NCBI RefSeq assembly: GCF_032362555.1
Contig: NC_083515.1
Span: 779,001-843,000 of the forward strand
Direction of reading: 5' to 3'
DNA from: Amyelois transitella
Lineage: Eukaryota; Arthropoda; Insecta; Lepidoptera; Pyralidae
Length of the DNA stretch: 64,000 nucleotides
Shown here: one piece after another, positions 35,901 to 45,699 of the stretch
Numbering within the stretch: position 1 is the first letter of the stretch
Layout of the letters: each line of letters begins with the position of its first letter
Translations under genes and position numbers: made by a program
The notes under the pieces: model-generated
The model's input: the letters and a program-made list of their open reading frames with translations, nothing else
Databases searched by the model: none
Told to the model about the DNA's origin: nothing

Positions 35901-38128
35901 CTCCCGGGTGAATACCCGGGGGTCGTCCGTAAAAAAGATTCTTCTTCGATACTAAGGGTTATAGCTGAGAGTCCTGTAGGTCCCATTCTGGGGCATGTCA
36001 ATGTGCCCAATGCTCCGGATTGGTACCGCCGTAGAATTAGTGTTTCATTTTATTTAGTTTTACTTTTATATGTATTACTTACGTAGCTTTGTTCGGTATT
36101 TTCTATATCAACACCATTGACTGCGGTCTGAAAATAGGAATTAGAATTAACAAAAAAAAAGCCGCGTGAATCCAATATCTTTGTGTGACACAACGCCCTA
36201 AGTATATGTTGAGTCTCAATATCATATATCCACTTTATTAATCTTTGCATAGTTTAGAATTGCATTTTCTGTCTGATATTGGTATACAAAATGAACTGGA
36301 ACAGTAGTTATAATTAGATTTAAGTGATGTGACGTCAATAAGTGATACCTTGTATCTAATTTTCAAAATAAATCTATTCTATTTTAATTAAAAATAAACA
36401 CTAGTTAATCCATATTCCCATCCATATCCAATTATATATTGGTATTACCACCTATGGATATTGTGTGCTCTGGCCTTAATTCTTGTCATTTGATTTTGTT
36501 TCAGAATACAATATTCCCTTTGACAGCACAAGCTATGAAAATAAGTCGATGAAGCCAGATTTGAAAGGAATCACGCATTTTATCCGAATGGTGAGTTAAA
36601 TATTGAGAGTAAGTTAATTTTTTTGTGAGAAGGTTCTCCGTTTTTTAATTAATAGATGTAGGTAACCTTGTACGCCATAACAACGGTTGCCATGAATGTT
36701 ATTTATTTAGGAAGAATGTCAAAAACGACGTAGAAGATTCTTAATTTTTACGTTGAATAATATAGACATTTTAAACTGATTATTTTCTCCTTCTATCTTC
36801 GGTAAGAATAAATAACTTAATAACAATACTTTCTACAATAGACATATTATGTACCTAACACATCGAGGCAACTGAATTTTTAATAAGTAGTTCAAATGAT
36901 TTTATGTAGATAAGGTAATATTGCTAATAAGGTCATGAGAGTCCGTGTAAAGCGGATCCCGGTCCTGATTTCGTCAGGGATGTAGTAACCGAAACAAACT
37001 CCAGTATATGTATAGCTGCTATACAAAAAACTATTAGAAAAGTAATTATGTGAGTGGTCATTTGACAAAAAGACATCTTATTTGTTTTAGCTGAATGACG
37101 AGGAAGATCCGAGCGAAGAAGAAACAAAACAAGGAACGTCGGCCGGTATAGTAATAAGTAAATTAAATCCTCTAGTCAAAGAATTCGTTCCTAGGACTCG
37201 TCATTCAAACTCGCTTTCTGTAGGTATAACAGCAAACAACAATTGTTTAAATAATCCTTCCAAATCTCGCCCTAATACTAATAGCTCTTCAAAATTATCT
37301 CATAAGAACGATAAAAAACCTGCAAAATCAATGACTAGTGTCGCAAGTTCTTCAAACACTACAAATTCAACTAGTCAAAACGGAAACGCAGTTATAAGTG
37401 ATCAGGACATAAATGTAGGGGCTACATCAAATGATATCGTCCAGTTAACAAACGAATTGCGCAACAAAATCAGCAATACCCTGAAATCAGATTCGTTGAA
37501 GCATAAAAAAGAACGTAATGTGGCGATTGCTAATCTGTTGAGACTCCACTCGTTGAAGCCAAGTCCTTGTTCGTCAAAGCCAAGCCGAAGTTCGTCCAAG
37601 TCTAACATATCAACCTCAGTTGAAGGTAAAGAACCAACACTAATAACACCCGACTATTTCAAACATACTATTAATGATCCACCGATAGCATCTTCATCAT
37701 GCAGTGAAAAAGCTGATAACGAAGCTAAATCTGAAACTGACACTGAAAGGATTGAAAATGGTGAACAAGCTAACACTGTACATCCTAGTATACAGGAATC
37801 TATTGAAAAAGTCAATAATTGGTTTGAGAAACCAAAAAGCGCTATAAAAAAGGCACCTTCTGTTTGTCTCGGCCCTGTTTCTTTTAAACGCAAAGATGCA
37901 TCAGTACAATCTCCTACTGGGGACGTAGACAGTAAGTCGACCAAAACCATTACACCAACTGCACAGTTCAAGCCGTCAAAATACGCGGAAGATTTGGCTA
38001 AAAAATATATGGAGAGGAAACAAGAGGCCAAACGGCGGCAAATGACAATTTGGGATAATTTGGAGGATGAGCTTAAAAAAAAAGATGAGGTTATACGAAA
38101 TAAACGGGCTGCTAATACAGACGATTAA
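26781..38128 (+). CDS. Unrecognised protein with a PAM2-like motif, complete 3-exon gene
   Basis: Exons 26781-26925, 36505-36590 and 37091-38128 join to 1269 nt, 422 aa. Residues 100-111 read SKLNPLVKEFVP, closely fitting the PAM2 consensus (S-x-L-N-P-x-A-x-E-F-x-P) by which proteins bind the MLLE domain of cytoplasmic poly(A)-binding protein. The rest is mostly disordered and Ser/Lys/Asn-rich. A charged C-terminal helix (YAEDLAKKYMERKQEAKRRQ, then IWDNLEDELKKKDEVIRNKR) stands out. Shared blocks with the gene at 41416-44010 are RNVAIANLL near residue 219, SIEKVNNWF, and FKPSKYAEDLAKKY. A role in mRNA translation or stability is inferred only from PAM2. The 9.6 kb first intron holds a Transib-like element and an intact LINE. 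Confidence 0.85.
27272..27336 (-). mobile_element. RTE-like LINE fragment, left half, split by Transib
   Basis: Reverse RTE 3' end (CATAAAATCACGCCTCTTTC to CCACTTGCCACGATC). It is interrupted exactly after CGATC and resumes at 29021. Confidence 0.85.
27337..29020. mobile_element. Transib / RAG1-like DNA transposon, decayed
   Basis: Both ends start with CACTGTGGAA (27337-27346, and reverse complement at 29011-29020). CGATC is duplicated at 27332-27336 and 29021-29025, the 5-bp duplication typical of Transib. The interrupted RTE sequence is restored if the element and one CGATC are removed. Behind the heptamer-like CACTGTG, TCAAAAATC lies 23 bp (left) or 22 bp (right) further in. The left end also has ACAAAAGCA after a 12-bp spacer. 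This layout resembles heptamer-spacer-nonamer RSS signals. The interior keeps only the C-terminal part of a transposase. Confidence 0.85.
28140..28540 (+). pseudogene. Transib/RAG1-like transposase C-terminal remnant
   Basis: In one frame: AKKFGEYA, a TAG at 28173-28175, then WYYMPSSVHKILIHGESI, LSEDAQES and YKKFR. SRKCSRRATNKDVFHTLLYT follows. The pattern ES...KKFR...R.S...DV...LYTS parallels the segment of RAG1 holding its catalytic Glu (E962), so the Glu encoded at 28314-28316 is the likely counterpart. A frameshift near 28440 moves the remaining C-terminus (KNDEDTLHLLKVHEL) to another frame. The N-terminal core with the two Asp residues is absent. Confidence 0.8.
29021..29103 (-). mobile_element. 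RTE-like LINE fragment, right half
   Basis: Continuation of 27272-27336 after the transposon: CGATCCCTGCATATTTCTTT, then TTCATCCACATTC and AGCTCGTCGGTTTCGGG. Confidence 0.85.
29104..30547. other. AT-rich intron sequence, little recognisable
   Basis: No gene seen. A ~55-bp stretch at 30246-30300 (TTTGCAAGTTTTGTTATCTG, ATATGCTAAGAAATTCGGTT) is ~80% identical to 28108-28164 within the Transib element, so a second, smaller Transib relic probably lies here. Confidence 0.5.
30548..30712 (+). mobile_element. RTE-like LINE 3' fragment
   Basis: It contains GGAAGGCCTAGATGAACG, CAAGAGTACCC and GAAGGCGTGATTTATGTATG. It sits directly upstream of the intact LINE. Confidence 0.75.
31120..32181 (+). CDS. 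LINE ORF1: PHD finger, coiled coil, FP-type domain
   Basis: 353 aa. Residues 4-53 form a complete C4HC3 PHD finger (C4, C7, C19, C22, H27, C30, C50, C53). Residues ~100-200 are charged and probably coiled coil. The C-terminal half (SRSSNLEIQALPEKRGENVV, then VWVKFGQIFMRKNEKSPAIL) resembles the FP domain shared by insect LINE ORF1 proteins and the baculovirus FP25K family. As in other LINEs, it probably binds the element RNA; the PHD finger may guide chromatin targeting, which is inference. Confidence 0.85.
   Translation: MEKCLGCNSNIISTELLRCDHCQGAYHYKCLNMDLITYKTILNSKNTWSCPTCANITRRKGDNTHTPVRRVHGLNDSSMSCDNSIIDQTDVTQEGGSVTLRQISLLLDSKFKTFKDDIFTEIKAVVKLEVQAAITDWKSDFSSTTHLLEDGQKEIKCNLSSIDVRVRDLDSQKTKLLNDICDLDRRVKSHEMLSRSSNLEIQALPEKRGENVVTIFKKICDIVGYSISDSEIYACRRVAKIDSTSSRPRNLLVTLPSPRHRDSILSAVRRFNKSNSSNPLNTDHLEISGTRQKVYVVEHLSPDCKKLYAAARKVAKEKAHTFVWVKFGQIFMRKNEKSPAILIRDLESLKKVV
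32221..35064 (+). CDS. LINE ORF2: endonuclease and reverse transcriptase
   Basis: 947 aa. The N-terminal APE-like endonuclease has YYQNVNRMRTK, an LICLNETNLN metal-binding Glu motif and LLLGDFNIP with GDFN at 149-152. The reverse transcriptase core has NKGAGPDAIP, YRPISILSCLAKLFE, QHGFIPGRST, DFSKAFDKVNH, GVPQGSILGPLLF and the catalytic YADD at 674-677. A C-terminal region with HYFKTSSLICRRQ follows. It is full length for a jockey/CR1-group ORF2, and all catalytic motifs looked for are present. Confidence 0.93.
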   Translation: MFIYYQNVNRMRTKTTELFLNVLNNDYDLICLNETNLNSSVFDAELFDKRYNIFRRDRSDCSSAEKVEGGGIVMAAKKYLKIVRRHEWESQFEDIWLSLIPNSNKRSPFHICLCYLPPDMSLNNVIQFFEHCQNVILSNGLNDSFLLLGDFNIPKVSWKKSNSHNFLEPNDVTHARGPILLETMTLCDLQQYNHLLNVNDRLLDLILYNNNNIKVDSVEPLLKLEGHHPSILVEIIESQPFSCINHNPNSHRLNYWKCQYTQIKESLASIDWQDLLSDPNIDVALNIFYKKLNNIIRRYTPLQKCKSPKFPHWYSNALINCLKEKHKYHIKFKKYGNPRDYDTFDLLRHRSKKMIHECYKHFIQTTESDMRHNLKAFWRYVNSKKTSNSIPQNMSHMNETSSDPQGVCELFANYFKSVYELPTVCPTDTTHMSNQIILDHIYIKHEDIIRSIKELDPNKGAGPDAIPVRFIKTCANELSIPLEILFNKSLKAGRFPDYWKSSYLIPIFKSGDKHKCENYRPISILSCLAKLFEFLVYPFLLSHFKHHISQFQHGFIPGRSTISNLLVYKSYICNAFDKRHQVDSIYTDFSKAFDKVNHPLLIRKLARYGVHGSLLRWINSYISNRSLMVAVKGYLSGPIAVTSGVPQGSILGPLLFIIFINDLVDAIDSNCLLYADDLKLFRSISNYSDCNTLQSDIDKVHEWCLLNSMYLNINKCFVISFCTKEPKFRFNYNINCQNLERKNVARDLGVMFDYQLSFRTHFSQIMNKSNRLNGFILRLSKEFRNPNTANYLYTAIVRPLVEYGSIIWSPYYKVHQDNIERIQKRYLTAVCRRYRLCRELDCYDAKLHYFKTSSLICRRQRNELIFLYKIINSDIDCPELLMQINFNTNHRSRHAPTFFVPFFRNRISFNNPLSVMCRSYNKANINGLDIFSQSIKQFRNFLIMLFP
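35570..35695 (+). repeat. SINE-A 3' part
   Basis: Diverged forward copy (TGAATCTAAATTCTATCGTT to TAGACGTGATTATC). Confidence 0.6.
35755..36040 (+). repeat. Probable LINE 3' UTR with hairpin
   Basis: A GC-richer block with GTGGGTAGGCTGGCACATTA and a hairpin of CCCGGGT (35903-35909) with ACCCGGG (35914-35920). The block resembles 3' ends of lepidopteran non-LTR elements by recall. No ORF accompanies it. Confidence 0.45.
36302..36385 (+). repeat. LINE-type 3' end with TTCTA tail
   Basis: The last ~80 bp of the family at 21700-21838, ending AATAAATCTATTCTATTTT. Confidence 0.6.
36505..36590 (+). CDS. PAM2 gene exon 2
   Basis: Residues 49-77: EYNIPFDSTSYENKSMKPDL to HFIRM. Phase 1 in, phase 0 out at GTGAGT, the same phases as exon 2 of the paralogue. 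Confidence 0.88.
37091..38128 (+). CDS. PAM2 gene exon 3 and stop
   Basis: Residues 78-422 after acceptor TTTGTTTTAG. The PAM2-like motif lies at 37157-37192. Stop is TAA. Confidence 0.88.
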   Translation: MNDEEDPSEEETKQGTSAGIVISKLNPLVKEFVPRTRHSNSLSVGITANNNCLNNPSKSRPNTNSSSKLSHKNDKKPAKSMTSVASSSNTTNSTSQNGNAVISDQDINVGATSNDIVQLTNELRNKISNTLKSDSLKHKKERNVAIANLLRLHSLKPSPCSSKPSRSSSKSNISTSVEGKEPTLITPDYFKHTINDPPIASSSCSEKADNEAKSETDTERIENGEQANTVHPSIQESIEKVNNWFEKPKSAIKKAPSVCLGPVSFKRKDASVQSPTGDVDSKSTKTITPTAQFKPSKYAEDLAKKYMERKQEAKRRQMTIWDNLEDELKKKDEVIRNKRAANTDD

Positions 38129-41100
38129 ATTTTGAGGCCTTTGTCAGCTGTAGGACAATATAGAAATTGAAAAAAAAAATTAATTTTAATTTTATATTAG
38201 CAATAACAACAAAATTGACTGTCTATGATGACTGATATATTATGCTTTAAAAATAGAATTCGAGTGCGCTAATTTTGAAATATTATGTGCTCAATTAACT
38301 CTTAAGTACAAGCGATGGCGTCTCGAAAAGAAAATTCTATTTGCAATGTAAATAATTAAAATTTTTTAAATTTATCAATTTTAATTAATTTCAAATAGTT
38401 AAACATTTTTGTACTGTAATTATGATTCGAATGGAATGTCGTATTAAGTTTAATTTACTAGCTAGTAAAAATATTTTTTACAAATTATGACATGTCAAAT
38501 TATTTGACTAAAGTAGGATTAATAATGTCAAAAGTATTTTATATACCGTAATGTTTAATTACAGTTATTTTGCTATTACTATAAGACAATAGGATAGAAT
38601 ATGTAAGTTTAAATTGTCATTTTAAAAATGCCGTTTTTTAAACTTAGCCCAAGAGAAATATGACTACTTTAAGCAAGACGTTATGTTATATTTTATAATA
38701 GCTTATTTTTTAATTAAATAATTCGTCGAGTTTTTAACGAAGTAACCTACATATTTTTTATTTATCAATATACTATGGAATATAAAAAAAAATGTAGGTT
38801 GTAATTGTAAAATGCTTGATACGAAAATCCGTTCTGACTTGAATGAAACTGTAATTTCGCAAGCAAAAAAAAAAAAAAAATACATCGTTATTATTTTTTT
38901 AAATAAAAAAACAACAAAATTTCTTATTTTTATGTTGGTATCTACTTTTAATAGTGAAGGTGTGTCTAAAAGTAATGTTAATTTAAATAAATGCATTAAA
39001 TGTATGCTTTAGAGGGCATAATGTGAAGAAAATGAAGTTAAATGGCCAAAGGTCCGAAGCATGAGAGATATGTTAATAGTTTATAGTATTTTTCATTAAA
39101 AAGGACCAAAGATCCGAAGGTAAGGAACTCTAAAGAATTTCTTGCAAAAGAATAGGTAGGTAAGAGAAAAAAAAAGGAGAAATAAGAGAAATTTTGCACA
39201 AAGAGGACATGTAAAGAGATAATTAGAGAGTGATATTGAAGGATGAAGCATAGAAACAAACATGAATAACAAGACAAAAAAAGAAAGAAGAAATAGATTA
39301 TTTATAAGGAAAGTTATAAAAGAAAGATGTAACGTCAAAACGAATAAAATCATATCAGTGGACAAAATGAGATGGTTTGAAGATACATTGTGATGAGATT
39401 AGTGGGAATATGAAAGGTTAGGGTTACCTGGATGATAATTGTGATAGTATTCCATAGGTAACGTTGAGGAATTTTAAGTATTAAAATGTTTTATTACACA
39501 TATTGTCTTAATAAATATCGACAAACCATCAAGATGAAGATATGTTATTCGAAAGAGTGTTTTTTATTTTTCAATTATTGCAATGTAGGGCACACTGGGA
39601 ATTCATTGCGGCAACATTTATTATGTTTTTTATTATTAAATTGTCTGATATTTTGATTAAATATTTTTTACAGACAATGTTTATTTTTTCTATAGGTATT
39701 CTGTCCTCCACTAAAATAGAATACCTATTGGCCTATACTGCATACATAATGCTGAGTCATATGAATGGCATACCTATACAAAGTGAACTCCAGCGGGTTT
39801 CTTTACGAAATCACGAACGCTGACAAAGCCAAAATGACAATACCTGAGTAGGTATTTATCCATATTTCCATAAAGATAATATAAAAGTGTCGTCAAAACT
39901 TCTCGAATCGATTTTAATGAAATTTTGAATACATGTTTATATAACCTAAAAGAAAGGCCCAACTATAGTTCTTAAATTGTTATTTTCAAGACAGTAAACA
40001 TTTTATCATTTATTTATTATTATTTATTTATTTATGTAGTGTCGAGTTACGTGACACATTTTTCATTTTGGTGACCCTGTGGTTTCCGATATTTAAAGAA
40101 GGGCCCTTCTATCTCTTTTCTGTAGATGACGTAAGAGGCGAGTAAAGAAATTACTGCGCGCTTCAAAAATGTTAGAAAAAAAAGTGTAGGTACCAATAGC
40201 AACACGACCTGCCCGGGCCTTTGAGTCTAGGGGACTATTGTTTCTGTCTACCCCGTAAAGGATAAATTGATGACACATCGCGGTGTGTACCTACCTGTTT
40301 GTTTTCCAAATACATATCTCGTTGATCACTGTATTGTAAGTACCCAATTTATCGGAGTATGTAAGTACCTATATAGCCATTTAGTGGGGTTCAAAAGCAA
40401 AAACCCGGAAAATAACTAAAAGTGTTGTAAAAACTTTTGAAGTGTGAACCAAGAGTGCTCTTGGAAAATGTGTGATTTATTGAGCCTACGTCAAGGAGAG
40501 GTCATTTTGTGTAAAATTTTTTAACTATCCAGCATCTCTTGAGTTGTTGAGTGGTCTTGCATCTGTCGAGTGACAAGTTCGGAAGGTAATAGATACTTGT
40601 AAAAAAAGGCACTATTCCTGTCGAATGTAAATAACAAAAATACGCATGAAATAGGGAATATAAAAGAATGGAGAAGACACAATATTTTTGAAAATGGGTT
40701 TAGTTTTCCTTGTATAAGATTAATAGAAATACTCATTATAGTCAGTGATAGTCAATAATTATGTACCTGCGTAGGTATATTCACAAGGAGATCGGACCTT
40801 TGCTTAAAATTCCTTGTTCCATTATAAGAAAAAAAATTATGTCAAATGTTTGTCATCGTGTCAATTTTATTCTAACTTGTCATTAGTGAGGTTAGTCGAT
40901 GCGCGTTTTATACGTACACAGTGAAACGTTGAAAACAGTCTTACAACGTTGTACAAACCGTCCACTTTCAAAACAAACTATTTGACAAATAACGTGTAGG
41001 TTTGATGAAACAACGATGAGCGGAAGCGAGAGAGATGTTTGATCGTTCCTTTCGTTGTCGTTTTTTATTTTTTTACTTCTCCGCAAACGATGCCACGACG

Positions 41101-41415
41101 GACGACAAAAATACAACATTGAATTTGGCGTTGTAGAAATGGTCGTTGTCAAGTAGGCCCTACGTTTGCGTTGTCGGGTAGTCACAACGTTGTGCAAATG
41201 AAGACTCCTAATTGTCATTTGTCATTATTTTTTCGTTACGTCGTTAGTCTGTCTGTTTACAAAGTTTACATGTTTGTTTTCAGTTTCTCTTTTTCAATTC
41301 TTCTTGATTGATATGATATTAAAATGCTGCGAATTTAAAATAAGTTAAACCTACCATTCAATCTAGCAAATCTGTCTAGAATTTTTTGTGAAGGTTTCTC
41401 AAAAATCTTAACAAA
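38129..41415. other. Intergenic, AT-rich; 3' UTR of PAM2 gene and promoter of paralogue
   Basis: No gene seen. A strongly decayed SINE-A may lie at 40080-40270. Near 40890-41230, upstream of the paralogue start, the palindrome ACAACGTTGT occurs twice (40943-40952 and 41184-41193) amid several CGTTG motifs. Confidence 0.45.
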
Positions 41416-41554
41416 ATGAGTGTTTGGACCAACAATTTGTCTATAATGCAGGACTTGTCGAAAGCGCAAGGGCGCCTGGTCCCTGTGGATATGAATTCCA
41501 GGGTTGGGGTAGCGGTTGGTGCCAATGAGAAGCCCCCACAAATAATCACTGAAG
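41416..41554 (+). CDS. Paralogue exon 1
   Basis: MSVWTNNLSIMQDLSKAQGR to PPQIITE. Phase 1 at donor GTAATA. Confidence 0.85.
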
Positions 41555-44010
41555 GTAATAAACATCTTTGGTAAGAGGATGAACACATTATGTTAAAGAA
41601 TGTGGCCTTTTAATCGTTCAAAACTGTTGGCTCTGTTTGTCCCGCAAATAATATAGGCGTGATTATGTATGTATATTTTAGGATACTAGCTGTTTAGTAG
41701 GTAAAAGTCTGTGCAAACTTCATGTTTACAAACTTTCAACATCTTTTTCTGAATATCCTGATTATAATAATTAATTATATGTAATATTCTTGGCATTTGT
41801 GGCATCCGTACCCTTTTTCTAGATAATCTGGTATATGACCACCAGTCAGGAATAGAAAGCTTTCATTAGGAGTATCAACCTGACTCAATCCAGTTATCAT
41901 CCAGTTGACAGAATGCGTTGGTTTCCTCAATATTTATTCCCTGAAATTAGTTAGCATTGAGATTATGTGATGATAGCCTGTCTACATAATTATATACTGT
42001 TCCATTTCAGAGACAGAAGAAGAGTTTTACAAAAAGTTTGCCTGTGGTGATGTAGACTACAGTGCTGCCCCGGACTATGGTCTCATTCAGAAAATGATTG
42101 AAATGGTGTGAATAAGTACCTTATTTAAAGCAGCTCACTACAAACTGGGCCTAGAGGTGGCAATTGCTAGGAAAATTTCCAATTCAAAAGAAACTTTCCT
42201 GAGAACTGAAAGTTTTGAAAAAATATTTTTCTACTTACAGTTTGGTGCAATATTATGTTCTTAATAAACATATTGAGTGAATTATAAAAAAAAAAACCGT
42301 CCAAGTGCATGTTAAACATGTGCATGAAAGGTTCTGTACCAGTTTCTATGAAATCACATTTAGTGTTATGAAAAAGTATCTTTTTCTGTTTTTAGTGTTT
42401 TTTGCTATATCAGCAATAGAAATACAAAATCTGTAAAAATTTAAGTTCAAGAGATATTTATTACCTGATGACGTGGTAACAGATTGAAAAAAATATCCCA
42501 TGCTTTTCAAAGAAAATATAATTATTTTGTAAACTTTCAAAGTTGCCATCAGTTTTGGAAACTTTCCTGAGAACTGCCGGAAGTATTCCAGTATTCGGTT
42601 CAAAAAATTTCGGTAATTTTTATTAGTTATTTATATTAGTTTATTCCCTTTCAATTCCAGGTCAGGGAAGGTGACGACGATTCCTCAGACTGCAGCATTA
42701 GTGATACAATACAAATCACTAAAATGAATGCTCCAACTGATTGCACAAAAACAAAGATAAACAAAGCCAAAAAATCCCATAAAGGTAAACAAATGCAGGC
42801 CGAATTCAAACTGAATGAAGCTAAAGACAAGAATATTGAAGCTACAACTGAATTTGGAGGCGGTGATGCTCCTGTTCAGAAAAAAAGACAAAGAAATGTC
42901 GCTATGACATCACTCCTTGCCGCTTGGGAAACTAAACAAAATAACGACGATAATATTGAGCCGATAAAACTATTGAAACCAACAGATTTCATATCCACGA
43001 AAGCTGTTACGGAATCTGTCAGAAAAGTAGACGAATGGTTCACTAACAAAGAGAACTCTGTTCGGACCAATGCGAATAAGCATCCCAGTTTATCGCCTGC
43101 TTCCATGTTTAAAAAAAAAAGTGTACCTGAAAAACCTGTGAATGAATTGAAAATTAAGGAGAATAAATCGCCGAATTCACCATCGGAAAACACTGGCTCT
43201 TATAAACCATCGTCAATGGCAGATGAGTATTATAAAAAATATTTGAAAAAGTCACAATTGAAAGATTCTCTGAACGAGGATATTTGGCAGAAGGCGGAGA
43301 GGCTCATGAAAGAGGCAGATGCGAAGAGGTGAGCAATTAATTTTCATATAATAATAATAACAATAAAGGCGTAGGGACGTGACGCCATCGCAATCTGTGG
43401 AAAGGGTTTCCTTCCCCATGCAGTTAGTCAGTCAGTCAGCTCCGCGGGGCGGCTTGTGGTGAAGCCGTTGGTGAGTGGTGACACCACGGACACTACCTCC
43501 TGTGGAACACACAGCCATGCGCTATACACACAGTGACACTATCCCATAAGCAGATCCTATGCTACAGGATGGAAGTGTATTGCACGTAATGGCGTAATAG
43601 CGGGGCAATAAGCACGGGGTCATACCTACCTGCAGCCATCTCACTTTAGAACCAAAGTTACCAATGGATCATGTAGGCTTCGGCCCCATGAACGCCTCTC
43701 ATATGACCGGGTCAAATATTAAAAAAATAAGGGCATAAATAATGTTGAAAATAGTAAAATAACACAATAAACTAATATGGCCGCCAATTTGCAGTGCCTC
43801 GCAGTGTCTGTTCTGGCCTGCTAAGCGGTTCTGTTAAAAGCTTTCAAGATTTTTATGTGAAAAAATGGTCCCTCTGTTTCTAGAGCTGCCGAAGCCGCCC
43901 GAAAGAAGCGAGAAGAAACTCCCAAATGTATAATAAACGAAGTTCTACAAGAAGTTATGAACAATATAGAAACTACATCGCCCGAAGATGGAACAAGTTC
44001 AAGTAATTAA
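41416..44010 (+). CDS. Unrecognised protein, tandem paralogue of the PAM2 gene, complete 4-exon gene
   Basis: Exons 41416-41554, 42011-42105, 42661-43328 and 43884-44010 join to 1029 nt, 342 aa. Blocks shared with the neighbour at 26781-38128, in the same order, are RNVAMTSLL (~156), SVRKVDEWF, SPASMFKKK, and YKPSSMADEYYKKYLKKS. A Lys/Glu-rich helix with IWQKAERLMKEADAKR follows. Introns 1 and 2 have the same phases (1, 0) at almost the same codons (46 v 48, 78 v 77). No PAM2 motif is visible. The C-terminus (AAEAARKKREE to SSSN) sits on an extra exon. Function unknown; mostly disordered. Confidence 0.85.
41590..41670 (+). repeat. SINE-A 3' scrap
   Basis: GGCCTTTTAATCGTTCAAAACTG-type remnant ending GTGATTATGTATGTATAT in intron 1 of the paralogue. 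Confidence 0.5.
42011..42105 (+). CDS. Paralogue exon 2
   Basis: (E)TEEEFYKKFACGDVDYSAAP to QKMIEM. Acceptor CATTTCAG, phase 0 at donor GTGTGA (weak). Confidence 0.85.
42661..43328 (+). CDS. Paralogue exon 3
   Basis: Begins VREGDDDSSDCSISDTIQIT and ends EADAKR in phase 2 at donor GTGAGC. It holds most of the blocks shared with the PAM2 gene. Confidence 0.9.
43372..43720. repeat. GC-richer intronic block, probable retroelement 3' UTR
   Basis: It has a base composition unlike the flanking intron and no ORF. Phrases such as GGCTTGTGGTGAAGCCGTTG and GGCTTCGGCCCCATGAACG suggest a LINE 3' UTR, by weak recall only. Confidence 0.3.
43884..44010 (+). CDS. Paralogue exon 4 and stop
   Basis: (R)AAEAARKKREETPKCIINEV to GTSSSN, TAA at 44008-44010. 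The phase 2 join gives AGA (Arg) at the border. Confidence 0.85.
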
Positions 44011-44154
44011 TTTAATCTACATCTCTGGTAACTGCTTTCTGCTGAACATTTTTTTTTATTAAAGAAATCACTGTAAATATGTTTAAATGGCTTGTCATTT
44101 TCACCATTATTTTGATTAATATATTTTTGAAAACGCCACAACTAACACAACAGC

Positions 44155-44460
44155 ATGTCATGTAACCCAAAATTGCATTAATAGCATGGGAAGTTGACCA
44201 AAATTGAGTCAACAGCATGAGAAGTTGACTAAAATTGTGTCAATAATTGTGGAAGTCGACCAAAATAATGTCAAATGATTTGAAGTTGACCAATATTGTG
44301 TCAATGGCAAGGGAAGTTGACCAAAATTGTGTCAAAAGTGTTGGAAGTTGACCTAAATTTTGCCAAAAGTTTTGGAAGTCAACCAAAAATGTTTCCAAAT
44401 AATGGGAAGTTGACCAAAATTGTGTAAATAGCATGGGAAGTTCACAAAAATTGTGTACTT
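44155..44460. repeat. 31-bp minisatellite, about nine units
   Basis: GAAGTT-type starts occur at 44190, 44221, 44252, 44282, 44313, 44344, 44375, 44406 and 44437. The consensus is roughly GGAAGTTGACCAAAATTGTG followed by TCAATAGCATG. Units are diverged, so the array is old. Confidence 0.9.
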
Positions 44461-45235
44461 TTCTCTCGTTCTAGCTTATTAGACAACCGCATTTATTGAG
44501 AGAGGCAAGATAATGCCTTGTCAACTTTCATAATTACCCCCCACTGGCCACGTGTGAGGCAGTTTAGATTAGATACTAGGGTGACCAGTGTCAATCTCAA
44601 TACAAAAACCAATTATTTTCAGAATTGGACATAGTTTCCCTGACAGAGCCTCGCCACTCCGATACTGAAAACGAAGACTGCATTGTTTGTACTGTAGTGC
44701 GTAAACATGGATTCAAAATATGTGAATGATAACGATATCCTTGCTTGCCGTCGCGAAAGATGATATATGCATAAAAGATATGAGAGATTTGTAAAACTTT
44801 TCCTAAAATGTACAGAAAGGTCGCGCGCGCATTTGATTCGACTTTTGAAAACCGAAAAGAAGACATTATTATGTAAAGAAGACATTATAATGTAGGTTTT
44901 GTATTTCCAATTATTTTGTTTATCGTAAGATACCTTGCTAATTGCATTTTATATTCTTTAGAAATTTCAGACTTTGAATTTTGTGTGGTGTGCGTACACG
45001 CAGCGTTATGAAACATTGCAAAATTTTCTCAATCTAGCCGTTTTTTTTTCTGACGGTAAAAAACAGAAAATGCTTTGAAATTAATCTTCCATAACACACT
45101 GTAATAAAAATAAATAATAATGGAAAAGTGAGAACGAAAATGGAGTGATAATCTCTGTGATAGATGAAGATTTATGTTATTTTTTTTGATAGATTTAATT
45201 GATAGAGTATAAGTCTTGTATGTTTCTTAAGCAAT

Positions 45236-45350
45236 ACATACATACATATAATCACGCCTATAACCCTTGCGGGGTAGACAGAGCCAGACAGTCTTGAAAA
45301 ACTGAAAGGCCACGTTCAGCTGTTTGGCTTAATGATATAATTGAGATTCA
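45236..45350 (-). repeat. SINE-A 3' part
   Basis: Reverse copy with CATACATACATATAATCACG tail and CACGTTCAGCTGTTTGGC. Confidence 0.75.
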
Positions 45351-45699
45351 GCTTAAGCAATATTCCCATAAAATGTTTCTCTTGATTTTAATGTGTCATT
45401 ATTGAGCTTCAAAAGCGCACCTCGGGCTCTCCCAAGAGTTGAAGTAACCGGGACTAACGCCAGGAGGAAGAAGATTGAGGTTCCATTGGTGTTAAAGAAG
45501 ATTTCACGACAATTTTCTCATCCCGCGGGAATAAAAAAGGAATTTGATGAGACCGACAAAGAATGATAAGCGTTCATGTACCTATATCAGATACATATCA
45601 CGTCACGAGGGAAACAGAGCCAATAGTCGCAAGATTCAGAAGTAATGTTGTAAAAATGAGCGCTTTGAGTCGAGCGTTGAGCGTCGAGTCAACGCTTTT

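Noticed and set aside
40892-41218. 108-codon minus-strand ORF
   Set aside because: Composition follows CGTTG-rich repeats, there is no family resemblance, and it overlaps the paralogue promoter region.
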